Positions 8,361 to 17,097 of a DNA stretch of 64,000 bases are shown here, in pieces (position 1 is the first letter of the stretch; every line of letters starts with the position of its first letter). Source of the DNA: Lysobacterales bacterium (GTDB lineage: Bacteria > Pseudomonadota > Gammaproteobacteria > Xanthomonadales > SZUA-38); contig JANQOZ010000061.1 of the NCBI GenBank assembly GCA_028285525.1, forward strand, positions 32,151 through 96,150. The letters are read 5' to 3'. The notes below the pieces were generated by a model, which ran no database searches, had not been told where the DNA came from, and was given only the letters and a program-made list of their open reading frames with translations. Position numbers and translations under genes: made by a program.

Positions 8361-9292
8361 GCGGTCAGCCTGGGGTCGATCGCCCGGTAGAGTCGGTCGG
8401 TCAGAACCATGGTGATTGCCATCAGCACCGAAGAAATCCCAAGAACCGCTTTGAGCACCGGCTGGTCGCCGTTGGTGATGGCGTCGAAGGTGATCTTGCC
8501 GACCCCCGGGATGCCGAAGTAGCTCTCCAGCAGCAGGCTGCCGCCGACCAGCAGCGACGGGATGGAATACATCAGGCGGGTGATGATCGGCAGGGCGGCG
8601 TTTGGCAGCACCGCCACCGCCAGCAGGCGCCAGCGCGCGTAGCCGAGCATTCGGCAGGTGCGGACGTGTTCCCGCTCGAGCTCCTCGACCAGCACCGCGC
8701 GGTAGAACCGAACGTTGTAGCCCGTGGCGACGAACAGGATCACCAGCGTCGGCACCGCCACGTGGCTGAGCCACTGTCCGAAGGAGTCCATCGACCAGCC
8801 CCGTGCGGGAAACCATCCAAACCCGTAGCGAGACGCAAACAACACCTGGAAGCTCATCATGACCACCACAAAGCTGATGCTCATTCCGAGCACCGCGCAG
8901 CCGTTGATGAGGCGATCGGGCCAGCGGTTGCGGTGCAGTGCCGCGACGCTGGCAAGCAGCAGAGCCAGCAGGTGACCCAGCACAAAGCCCGGCAGCAGCA
9001 GCGCCAGCGAGTTGGGGACGGTTCGAGCCAGCATGCTCGTGACCGGTTCGCCCGTGCTGTCCGACCGTCCGAGATTCAGCGTGAACAGGTCTTTGAGGTA
9101 GTAGACGTACTGAACGACAATCGGGCGGTCGTCATAGAGCTGACGGCGCAGCTGTTCCACCTCTTCGGCGGTCGGGTTGCGGCCCGCCAGTTCGAGCGCT
9201 CGATCCGGCCCGAAGCTGACCATCAGCACAAAGCCCAGGGCGGTCACGCCCAGCAGCACCGGAACGATCCGAATGGCGATTAGATTGAACAT
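8357..9292 (-). CDS. ABC transporter permease, peptide/nickel (DppB/OppB) type
   Basis: 311 residues with six predicted helices. The N-terminal helix is followed by the DppB-type segment AEEVEQLRRQLYDDRPIVVQ and then NLGRSDSTGEPV. The EAA-like loop reads EHVRTCRMLGYARWRLL, and the end carries LLLESYFGIPGVGKITFDAI, as in OppB/DppB. First gene of the operon; its upstream gap is shared with the divergent gltB. The ligand cannot be predicted because the binding protein is not nearby. Confidence 0.9.
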   Translation of the reverse strand: MFNLIAIRIVPVLLGVTALGFVLMVSFGPDRALELAGRNPTAEEVEQLRRQLYDDRPIVVQYVYYLKDLFTLNLGRSDSTGEPVTSMLARTVPNSLALLLPGFVLGHLLALLLASVAALHRNRWPDRLINGCAVLGMSISFVVVMMSFQVLFASRYGFGWFPARGWSMDSFGQWLSHVAVPTLVILFVATGYNVRFYRAVLVEELEREHVRTCRMLGYARWRLLAVAVLPNAALPIITRLMYSIPSLLVGGSLLLESYFGIPGVGKITFDAITNGDQPVLKAVLGISSVLMAITMVLTDRLYRAIDPRLTA

Positions 9293-9363
9293 GTCAGCGG
9301 CTCAAGTTACCGGGCGCTGCTGGCTCCGGCAAGCGCCTTTGTCAGGGTTTCGTGAATAGAAAG

Positions 9364-9375
9364 TGAACATGTTCA
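9364..9375. promoter_or_regulatory. 12-bp palindrome upstream of gltB
   Basis: TGAACATGTTCA is a perfect palindrome centred about 65 bases before the gltB start, in the gap shared with the divergent permease operon. A weak promoter-like pair (TTCAAA 9380-9385, 17 bases, CAATAT 9403-9408) lies just downstream. It could be an operator for nitrogen control, but the regulator is unknown. Confidence 0.3.
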
Positions 9376-9434
9376 GTGCTTCAAATAACCCCGTATTTCA
9401 GGCAATATTGAGGGTTCGCCAGAAGTAAAAACTT

Positions 9435-12400
9435 ATGACCGAAACGATACAGCTTCCCCCACGCGACAGTTGCGGATTTGGCCTGATAGCGCAGGTCGAC
9501 GGTACGCCGAGTCATTGGATCGTCAAAACCGGCATCAGCGCGCTCGCCTGCCTGACCCACCGCGGGGCTGTTGCCTCGGACGGCCTGTCGGGAGACGGCT
9601 GCGGCATTCTGATGCAGTTTCCGAAGAAGTTCCTGGCTCGCGTCGGCGAAGAAGCCGGGCTGAGGCTCAGCAAAGACTTCGCGGCTGGAATGGTGTTTAT
9701 GCACCCGGAGCCGCACATCCGCGCTCGGAGCAAGAAGCTGCTGGAGGACGCGCTGGCCCAGGTATCGCTCGGGATTGCCGGCTGGCGGGAAGTCCCGATC
9801 GACGAGACCGCTATCGGCCCCCAGGCACAGCGCTGCCTGCCGCGCATCGAGCAGGTGTTTGTCAACGCGCCGCCCGGCTGGAACACCAAAGATCTCGAGC
9901 GCCAGCTGTTTGTCGCCCGCCACCGAGCGGGTGAAGCCAACCTGCGCTTCCCGGACCCCGACCCGTTTTGGTATGTCGCCAGCCTGTCCAACCTGGTCAT
10001 GGTTTACAAAGGCCTGATCTGTCCGGACGGACTGGCGCACTTCTACCCTGATCTCAAAGACCCGGGGCTCGAATCAGCCATCTGCGTTTTCCACCAGCGC
10101 TTTTCGACGAACACGCTGCCGAACTGGAAGTACGCTCAGCCGTTCCGGTTCCTGGCCCACAACGGCGAGATCAACAGCATCGCCGCCAACCGGAGCTGGG
10201 CGGCAACCCGGGCAGCCAAGCTGCAGACCCCGCTGCTGCCGGCGCTGGAGAGTTTCGAATTTCTGGTCAATCAGTCCGGCTCTGACTCCTCGTCACTGGA
10301 TAACATGCTGGAGGTGCTGCTGGCCGGCGGCATGGACGTGTTCCGCGCCATGCGGCTGCTGATGCCCCCGGCGTGGGAAAACCGTCAGGACATGGATCCG
10401 GACCTGCGGGCGTTTTTTGAATTCAACTCGACCCACATGGAGCCGTGGGACGGCCCGGCAGGGATCGTGATGACCGACGGTCAGGTTGCCACCTGCGCGC
10501 TGGACCGTAACGGTCTGCGGCCGGCGCGGTACGTGCTCACCAAGAACGGCGTGCTGACCATCGCGTCCGAAGTCGGTGTTTGGGACTACAAGCCGGAAGA
10601 CGTGCTCGAAAAGGGCCGGCTGGGTCCCGGCGAGATGCTGGCCGTCGACATCCGGGCGCAGCGCGTCTGGCACCCCACCGCGATCGACGACGATCTCAAG
10701 TCTCGTCACCCCTACGCGGAGTGGCTGACCGAAAACGTCATCGAGATCAACAACAACGACGAGCAGGAGATGGCGGCGGCCGAGCGCTTCATGCGTACGG
10801 ACTTCGAGCGGCTTCCGACGTTCGAGAAGCTGTTTGGCCTGACGATCGAGGAAAAGAACCAGATCATCAAGCCGCTCGCCGAGAGCTCGGCGGAGGCCGT
10901 CGGGTCTATGGGCGACGACACGCCGGTGGCCGTGCTTTCGCGACAGGTTCGCAGCGTCTACGACTTTTTCCGGCAGCAGTTTGCGCAGGTCACCAATCCA
11001 CCGATCGATCCGCTGCGCGAGGCCAGCGCGATGTCGCTGCAGACGAACATCGGCCGCGACCACAACGTGTTTCACGAGACCACCACGCACGCCCATCGGG
11101 CGCATCTGCCGTGGCCCGTGCTGAACTACGTGAAGTATCAGCAGCTGCTCGAGCTCGACCAGGACTACTTCCGCAATCGCCGACTGTCGCTGAACGTCGA
11201 CCGGGAGGCGCAGTGGGATTCGGCGATCCGCCGACTCTGCGATCAGTGCGTCGAGGCCGTTCGGGACGGCGTTGTGGTACTGGTTCTGACGGACCGCGAC
11301 ATCGACCCGCGACGCGTGCCGCTGCCGGCCCCGCTGGCCGTGGGCGCCGTGCATCAGGCGCTGATCGCGGCCAAGCTGCGCTGCGACTGCGCCATCGTGG
11401 TAGAAACCGGCAGCGCCCGCGATCCGCACCACTTTGCGGTGCTGATCGGCCTTGGCGCCACCGCGATCTACCCGTATCTCGCCTATCAGGTGCTGAACGA
11501 GCTGCACGCCGAGGGTCGGCTCAAGGGTGATCCGCTGCAGCTGCGCAAGCAGTACCGGCGCGGCATCCGCAAGGGTCTGCTGAAAATCCTCAGCAAGATG
11601 GGGATTTCCACCATCGCCAGCTATCGCGGTGCCCAGCTGTTCGAGGCGCTCGGTATGGATCGCAGCATCGTTGACCTGTGCTGTCCCGGGGCTCCTACCC
11701 GCATCGGCGGGGCCCGCTTCGAGGACTTGAAGGCAGACCAGGAGCTGCTGGCAACCGCCGCCTGGTCGCGCCAGCGGCAGCGTCGCGGCGGCCTGCTGCG
11801 GTATGTGCACGGCGCGGAATTTCACGCCTACAACCCGGACGTGGTCACCACGCTGCACAAGGCGGTAGGATCCGGCGAACAGGACGACTACCGCGAATTC
11901 AGCAAGGTCATCAATCAGCGCCCGATCGCCGCGCTGCGCGATCTGCTCGAGCTTCGCCCGCACGCGGAGCCCTGCGAGATTGACGAGGTGGAGGACGCGT
12001 CAAACATCCTCAAGCGTTTCGATTCGGCGGCCATGTCGATTGGCGCCCTGTCGCCCGAGGCCCACGAAACGCTGGCTCGCGCCATGAACCGGCTGGGCGG
12101 CCGATCCAACTCGGGCGAGGGTGGCGAAGATCCGCAGCGTTACGGCGGTGAGCGCCGCTCCCGTATCAAGCAGGTGGCCTCAGGACGCTTCGGCGTCACC
12201 GCGCCGTACCTCATCGACGCTGACGTGCTGCAGATCAAGGTTGCGCAGGGCGCCAAGCCGGGTGAGGGCGGCCAGCTGCCGGGCAACAAGGTCACGCCGG
12301 AAATTGCGGCGCTGCGCTACTCCAAGCCAGGGGTGACGTTGATTTCACCGCCGCCCCATCACGACATCTATTCGATCGAAGATCTGGCCCAGCTTATTTT

Positions 12401-13901
12401 TGACCTGAAGCAGGTCAATCCGCGGGCGCTGGTCTCGGTCAAGCTGGTTTCGTCACCGGGTGTGGGCACCATCGCGGTTGGCGTGGCCAAAGCCTACGCC
12501 GATCTGATCACCATCGCCGGCCACGACGGCGGCACCGGCGCGAGTCCGCTCACGTCGCTCAAGTACGCCGGCATTCCCTGGGAAGTCGGCCTGGCGGAAG
12601 CCCACGAAGCGCTGGTGACCAACGAGCTGCGCCACAAGGTGCGCCTGCAGGTCGACGGCGGCCTGAAAACCGGCCTCGACGTGGTGAAGGCCGCGATGCT
12701 CGGCGCCGAAAGCTTCGGTTTTGGTACGGCCCCGATGATCGCCATGGGCTGCAAATACCTGCGGATCTGCCACCTGAACAACTGCGCCACCGGCGTTGCG
12801 ACGCAGGACAACGTGCTGCGCACCAAACACTTTGAGGGTGACGTCGAGAAGGTAAGCCGCTACTTCAGCTTTGTGGCAGAAGAGGTGCGCGAGGAGCTCG
12901 CCCGGATGGGTTTCCTGCGCCTGCAGGACATCATCGGCCGCAGCGATCTGTTCGTGCAGCGACAGGGCGATACGCCCAAGCAGCGTCAGGTTGATCTCGG
13001 TGCGGTGCTGCGTGCGGCGCAGGCTCGCAACAAGTATCCGCCGTATTGCGTCGAGGACAGTAATCCGCCCCACGACAAGGGGCTGATCAATCAGGAGGTC
13101 CTCAAGCTTGCACAAGCTGGCGGCCCCGCCCACGGTTCCGACGTCCACGGCCCGATTAAGGTGCGCAACTACGACCGCGCGATCGGCGCGAGCCTTTCGG
13201 GCTGGATTGCCGGTGACCGCAAGCGCCAGCAGGCCCGCTACCGCTTTGCCTTCGAAGGATCCGCCGGTCAGTCGTTTGGCGCGTGGTCCATGCCGGGCAT
13301 GGAGTTCGAGCTGCTGGGCGATTCCAACGATTACGTCGGCAAGGGCATGCATGGCGGCCGGATTGTCATCAAGCCTCCCGTCACGCCAAACCTGTCGGCC
13401 CGCCGCTCGACGATTGTCGGCAACACCTGTCTCTACGGCGCCACCGGCGGCGAGCTTTTTGCCGCAGGCCAGGCCGGCGAGCGATTTGGGGTACGCAACT
13501 CCGGCGCGGTTGCGGTGGTCGAGGGAATCGGCCACCACGGCTGCGAGTACATGACGGGCGGCACTGTGGTGGTGCTCGGCAGCGCCGGTCCGAACTTTGC
13601 TGCCGGCATGACCGGCGGGCGGGCGTACGTGCTGGACCGCCACGATCGTCTGGAGCACAACCTCAATCCGGAGTTTGTCGACGCGGTTGCGCTCGACAGC
13701 ATGGAAGATGAGAGCCGAAAGGACGAGCTGCGGCGCCTGATTCAGCGCCACGTCGACCTGACGCAAAGCGCCTGGGGGCGCAGGATCCTGGAGCATTTCG
13801 ATCAGTTCCTGCTGTCATTCAAGGTGATCGAACCACGCAACGCCGGGGCAGCGACAAGTCGTCAGCCCGAGGCGGTGCCGGTCAGACTGGTGAAAGGATG
13901 A
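9435..13901 (+). CDS. gltB: Glutamate synthase (NADPH) large subunit
   Basis: 1488 residues, the normal size. GOGAT converts 2-oxoglutarate plus glutamine to two glutamates in ammonium assimilation. The class II glutaminase domain follows a 12-residue propeptide: Cys13 in DSCGFG becomes the N-terminal nucleophile. The central and FMN-binding synthase domains occupy ~430-1200, with the GHDGGTGASPLTSLKYAG signature. The 3Fe-4S ligands are Cys1106, Cys1112 and Cys1117 (CKYLRIC-HLNNC). The C-terminal ~300 residues form the GXGXG beta-helix. Its stop overlaps the gltD start (ATGA), as expected for an equimolar complex. Confidence 0.98.
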   Translation: MTETIQLPPRDSCGFGLIAQVDGTPSHWIVKTGISALACLTHRGAVASDGLSGDGCGILMQFPKKFLARVGEEAGLRLSKDFAAGMVFMHPEPHIRARSKKLLEDALAQVSLGIAGWREVPIDETAIGPQAQRCLPRIEQVFVNAPPGWNTKDLERQLFVARHRAGEANLRFPDPDPFWYVASLSNLVMVYKGLICPDGLAHFYPDLKDPGLESAICVFHQRFSTNTLPNWKYAQPFRFLAHNGEINSIAANRSWAATRAAKLQTPLLPALESFEFLVNQSGSDSSSLDNMLEVLLAGGMDVFRAMRLLMPPAWENRQDMDPDLRAFFEFNSTHMEPWDGPAGIVMTDGQVATCALDRNGLRPARYVLTKNGVLTIASEVGVWDYKPEDVLEKGRLGPGEMLAVDIRAQRVWHPTAIDDDLKSRHPYAEWLTENVIEINNNDEQEMAAAERFMRTDFERLPTFEKLFGLTIEEKNQIIKPLAESSAEAVGSMGDDTPVAVLSRQVRSVYDFFRQQFAQVTNPPIDPLREASAMSLQTNIGRDHNVFHETTTHAHRAHLPWPVLNYVKYQQLLELDQDYFRNRRLSLNVDREAQWDSAIRRLCDQCVEAVRDGVVVLVLTDRDIDPRRVPLPAPLAVGAVHQALIAAKLRCDCAIVVETGSARDPHHFAVLIGLGATAIYPYLAYQVLNELHAEGRLKGDPLQLRKQYRRGIRKGLLKILSKMGISTIASYRGAQLFEALGMDRSIVDLCCPGAPTRIGGARFEDLKADQELLATAAWSRQRQRRGGLLRYVHGAEFHAYNPDVVTTLHKAVGSGEQDDYREFSKVINQRPIAALRDLLELRPHAEPCEIDEVEDASNILKRFDSAAMSIGALSPEAHETLARAMNRLGGRSNSGEGGEDPQRYGGERRSRIKQVASGRFGVTAPYLIDADVLQIKVAQGAKPGEGGQLPGNKVTPEIAALRYSKPGVTLISPPPHHDIYSIEDLAQLIFDLKQVNPRALVSVKLVSSPGVGTIAVGVAKAYADLITIAGHDGGTGASPLTSLKYAGIPWEVGLAEAHEALVTNELRHKVRLQVDGGLKTGLDVVKAAMLGAESFGFGTAPMIAMGCKYLRICHLNNCATGVATQDNVLRTKHFEGDVEKVSRYFSFVAEEVREELARMGFLRLQDIIGRSDLFVQRQGDTPKQRQVDLGAVLRAAQARNKYPPYCVEDSNPPHDKGLINQEVLKLAQAGGPAHGSDVHGPIKVRNYDRAIGASLSGWIAGDRKRQQARYRFAFEGSAGQSFGAWSMPGMEFELLGDSNDYVGKGMHGGRIVIKPPVTPNLSARRSTIVGNTCLYGATGGELFAAGQAGERFGVRNSGAVAVVEGIGHHGCEYMTGGTVVVLGSAGPNFAAGMTGGRAYVLDRHDRLEHNLNPEFVDAVALDSMEDESRKDELRRLIQRHVDLTQSAWGRRILEHFDQFLLSFKVIEPRNAGAATSRQPEAVPVRLVKG

Positions 13902-15325
13902 GCGATAAGAACTTTCAGTTTCTCAACGTAAGCCGGTCCGGCCCCGACGTGCTGCCGGTGAAGATCCGGCAGGCGGAGTTTCGGGAGATCTACGAGCCCT
14001 TCGACCCGGCCGCCGCGAGCGAGCAGAGCGACCGCTGCCTGGACTGCGGCAACCCCTACTGCGAGTGGAAGTGCCCGGTGCACAACTACATTCCCGACTG
14101 GCTGCAGCTCGTGGCCGAAGGGCGTATCGAGGAAGCCGCGGAGCTCGCCCACGAGACGAACAGTCTGCCGGAGATGTGCGGGCGAATCTGCCCGCAGGAC
14201 CGTCTCTGCGAGGGCGCCTGCACGCTGCATACGGGGTTTGGCGCGGTCACCATCGGCGCGGTAGAAAAGTATCTGGTGGACACCGCGTTTGAGCGCGGCT
14301 GGCGTCCGGACCTGAGCCACGTGAGAAAGACCGGCTACAGCGTGGGCATCGTCGGCGCGGGGCCGGCGGGCCTTGCGTGCGCTGACGTGCTGGTCAGAAA
14401 CGGTGTGGCTGCCACGGTTTACGACCGCTATCCGGAGGTTGGCGGTCTGCTGAGCTTCGGCATCCCCGAATTCAAGCTGGAGCTCGGGGTGGTTCGTCGT
14501 CGCCGCGAGGTCTTCGAGGGCATGGGTATCGAGTTCAAGCTCAACACCAACGTCGGGACCGACGTGACCGCCGACGAGCTGCTGCGTCGCCACGACGCGC
14601 TGTTCCTCGGGATGGGCACCTACACCGCGGTCACCGGCAGCCTGCCGGGCGCGGACGCTGAGGGTGTGGTTCCGGCGCTCAGCTTTTTGATCGGCCAGAC
14701 CAATCATCTGTACGACCTCGGCATGGATCACTACCCGCACATCGACCTGGCGGGCAAGCGGGTGGTTGTGCTGGGAGGCGGTGATACGGCGATGGACTGT
14801 GTCCGAACCTCGATTCGCCAGGGCGCGAGCAGCGTCACCTGCGTCTATCGCCGCGACCGCAGCAACATGCCGGGCTCGCAGCGCGAGGTGGATCTGGCCA
14901 TGTCGGAAGGCGTGCAGTTTCAGTTCCAGGCCAACCCGCTGGAGATCCAGTCGGAGAACGGCCAGGTCACCGGGCTCAAGATCGAGCGAACCGAGCTCAA
15001 GCCCGACGCCAACGGCACGCGGCTGGTTCCCGTACCGATCGACGGCAGCGAAACGGTGTTCGAGGCTGACGCGGTGCTGGTCGCTTTCGGGTATCGCCCG
15101 AGCGTTCCGGACTGGGTTACGCAGCTCGGCGTACGTACCAGCAAAGACGGGCGGATCATCGTCAGTGGCGCTGAGGGTGGCGGACAGACGAGCAATCCTC
15201 AGGTTTTCTCGGGTGGTGACATGGTGCTCGGGGCCGATCTGGTGGTCACGGCGGTCGCTGGCGGCCGTGCGGCCGCGCAGGGCATCCTCAAGCAGCTGAA
15301 CGTGGCGGTTGAGGCCGCTGCGTGA
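13898..15325 (+). CDS. gltD: Glutamate synthase (NADPH) small subunit
   Basis: 475 residues. GltD takes electrons from NADPH through FAD and two 4Fe-4S clusters to GltB. The N-terminal ferredoxin-like part carries the cysteine sets CLDCGNPYCEWKC and CGRICPQDRLCEGAC. An FAD-binding dinucleotide motif (GIVGAGPAGLAC) follows, then the NADPH site (VVVLGGGDTAMDC), and a second FAD contact near SGGDMVLGADLVVTA. It is translationally coupled to gltB by ATGA and to the next gene by GTGA. Confidence 0.98.
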   Translation: MSDKNFQFLNVSRSGPDVLPVKIRQAEFREIYEPFDPAAASEQSDRCLDCGNPYCEWKCPVHNYIPDWLQLVAEGRIEEAAELAHETNSLPEMCGRICPQDRLCEGACTLHTGFGAVTIGAVEKYLVDTAFERGWRPDLSHVRKTGYSVGIVGAGPAGLACADVLVRNGVAATVYDRYPEVGGLLSFGIPEFKLELGVVRRRREVFEGMGIEFKLNTNVGTDVTADELLRRHDALFLGMGTYTAVTGSLPGADAEGVVPALSFLIGQTNHLYDLGMDHYPHIDLAGKRVVVLGGGDTAMDCVRTSIRQGASSVTCVYRRDRSNMPGSQREVDLAMSEGVQFQFQANPLEIQSENGQVTGLKIERTELKPDANGTRLVPVPIDGSETVFEADAVLVAFGYRPSVPDWVTQLGVRTSKDGRIIVSGAEGGGQTSNPQVFSGGDMVLGADLVVTAVAGGRAAAQGILKQLNVAVEAAA

Positions 15326-15828
15326 GGTCAGCGGCGGCAGGCCTGACAATCGCGTTCTGGCTGGCCGCCAGCCCGGCGAGCGCTGACGACCACGCTGGCG
15401 TCAGCCAGCAGCGGCAGCAGACCATCGTCGACGCCTGCACCCGAACCAACCAGGATTACCAGTTCCATCGAGACCGCGGCAACGCCGAGGCTTATGGCGC
15501 CCTGTTCACCGAAGACGCAGAGTTTGTGCTGCAGAAGCCGCTCAAGGGCCGGGAAGCCATCACCGGCGCGATGGAAAAGCGCTTTGCCGAGCGGGCCAGC
15601 CGCCACTTCATCAACATCGTGCAGCTGAATGCGACGGGGCCAGACACGGCGGAGGGCCTGATCTACCTGATGCTGACCGGCGGCCCGAAGGACGCGGACG
15701 AAGCGGTACCGCCCGGGTCCGTGGATCTGGTTGCCGAGTATCATGATCGATACGTGATGGAAGGCGACCGCTGCCTGATTCAGCGTCGCGCGGTGAACGT
15801 GATCTTTCGTACGCAGCCCGCCGGCTGA
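15322..15828 (+). CDS. Exported SnoaL-like / NTF2-fold protein
   Basis: 168 residues from GTG 15322, overlapping the gltD stop (GTGA). The N-terminus is a Sec signal peptide (AGLTIAFWLAASPASA). The mature part reads as a SnoaL-like NTF2 domain: a first helix with AEAYGALFTEDAEFVL, then GREAITGAMEKRF, then strands with EYHDRYVMEGDRCLI. This fold serves in isomerases, hydrolases and pure binding proteins, so no reaction can be given. A periplasmic protein coupled to the cytoplasmic GltBD operon is an odd partner. Confidence 0.7.
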   Translation: MRSAAAGLTIAFWLAASPASADDHAGVSQQRQQTIVDACTRTNQDYQFHRDRGNAEAYGALFTEDAEFVLQKPLKGREAITGAMEKRFAERASRHFINIVQLNATGPDTAEGLIYLMLTGGPKDADEAVPPGSVDLVAEYHDRYVMEGDRCLIQRRAVNVIFRTQPAG

Positions 15829-15903
15829 TCTTCTCCCTGTCCTGCGAGGGCACGGCACCCCGTGGCGCTCGAAAGGCAGCGTCAATCCGGTTAGCATGCT
15901 GGG

Positions 15904-17097
15904 ATGAAAAAGCAACGCGAGCTGCCCACCGCAGCGATCCATGCCGGCGAGATTCGCCCCCGAATCGCCGGCGCTGTCAGCCTGCCGATCTTTCAGTCGG
16001 CAACGTTTGAATCGACGCCTGGCTCGGGCTACCACGACCTCGGCTACATCCGGCTTAACAACACCCCTAACCATGACGCGCTGCACGCCAAAATTGCGGC
16101 GCTGGAAGGCGGTGAAGCAGGCCTGGTGGCGGCCAGCGGCATGGCGGCGATCACGACGAGCCTGCTCACCGTGCTCGGATCCGGTGACCACCTGCTGGCG
16201 CAGGATTCGCTGTACGGAGGTACGCAGGATTTCCTGACCGAAGATCTGCCTCAGCTTGGCGTCGAGGTGACTTACTTCGATGCCTCCCGACCCGAGAGCT
16301 GGGCCGAGCTGGTCCAGCCCAATACCCGCGTGGTGTACGCGGAAGCGATCACCAACCCGCTGGTTCGGGTGGGGGATCTGGCGGCGCTGGCGCGATTTGC
16401 CCGGCAGCACTCGTTGGTTTCGATGATCGACAGCACCTTCGCTTCGCCGGTAAACCTCCTACCGCTGAAACTCGGCTTCGATCTGGTGCTGCACAGCGCA
16501 ACCAAATACCTGAACGGTCATTCGGACATCGTGGCCGGCGCGCTGGCCGGCAACGCGCCGCTGGTGGAAAAGATTCAGCGCAAGCTCAACCATCTGGGCG
16601 GCTGCCTGGATCCGCACGCCTGTTTCCTGCTGCATCGCGGCATCAAGACGCTGACGCTGCGCGTCGGCCAGCAGAACCGCTCTGCGCTGGAGCTGGCGCA
16701 GCGGCTCGAGGCGCACCCCGCGGTGGCTCGTGTGCACTATCCGGGGTTGCCCGACCATCCGGACCACGCTCGAGCGCGCGAATTGCTTGAGGGGTTTGGC
16801 GGAATGATGAGCGTAGAGCTGCGGGCCAGCGGCGACGAGATCGATCAACAGCTTCGAGGTCTCGAGGTGATGTCGTTTGCGCCCAGCCTCGGCGGGGTCG
16901 AGACGCTGATCACCCGACCGGCCCAGACGTCGCACGCGGGCATGACCGAAGCTCAGCGCCGGGCGGCAGGGATTTCCGACTCGCTGGTGCGGATCAGCGT
17001 TGGCTGTGAGGCTGTGGACGACCTCTGGGCCGACCTCAAGCCCAGGCTGGACGCGCTGAATGCTGCTGTCCTGCCTGAACAGGAGCTGACGGCATGA
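15904..17097 (+). CDS. Cys/Met metabolism PLP-dependent enzyme (trans-sulfuration family)
   Basis: 397 residues, the usual length for cystathionine gamma-synthase/lyase relatives. The PLP lysine is in LHSATKYLNGHSD, preceded by the family block ALEGGEAGLVAASGMAAI and the SLYGG phosphate-binding turn. The end carries SLGGVETLITRPAQTSHAGM and LVRISVGCE. The choice between cystathionine beta-lyase, gamma-synthase, gamma-lyase and methionine gamma-lyase is not safe from sequence; YIRLNNTPNHD replaces the common YxRxxNPT. It overlaps the next gene, an acyl-CoA enzyme, by ATGA. Confidence 0.88.
   Translation: MKKQRELPTAAIHAGEIRPRIAGAVSLPIFQSATFESTPGSGYHDLGYIRLNNTPNHDALHAKIAALEGGEAGLVAASGMAAITTSLLTVLGSGDHLLAQDSLYGGTQDFLTEDLPQLGVEVTYFDASRPESWAELVQPNTRVVYAEAITNPLVRVGDLAALARFARQHSLVSMIDSTFASPVNLLPLKLGFDLVLHSATKYLNGHSDIVAGALAGNAPLVEKIQRKLNHLGGCLDPHACFLLHRGIKTLTLRVGQQNRSALELAQRLEAHPAVARVHYPGLPDHPDHARARELLEGFGGMMSVELRASGDEIDQQLRGLEVMSFAPSLGGVETLITRPAQTSHAGMTEAQRRAAGISDSLVRISVGCEAVDDLWADLKPRLDALNAAVLPEQELTA

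Noticed and set aside
10293..11963. A 556-codon minus-strand ORF, and similar long ORFs opposite gltB, gltD, ilvI and the NHL gene
   Set aside because: They are antisense shadows of GC-rich coding regions; their translations are rich in His, Arg, Gly and Gln and show no domain, and the plus-strand genes are certain.
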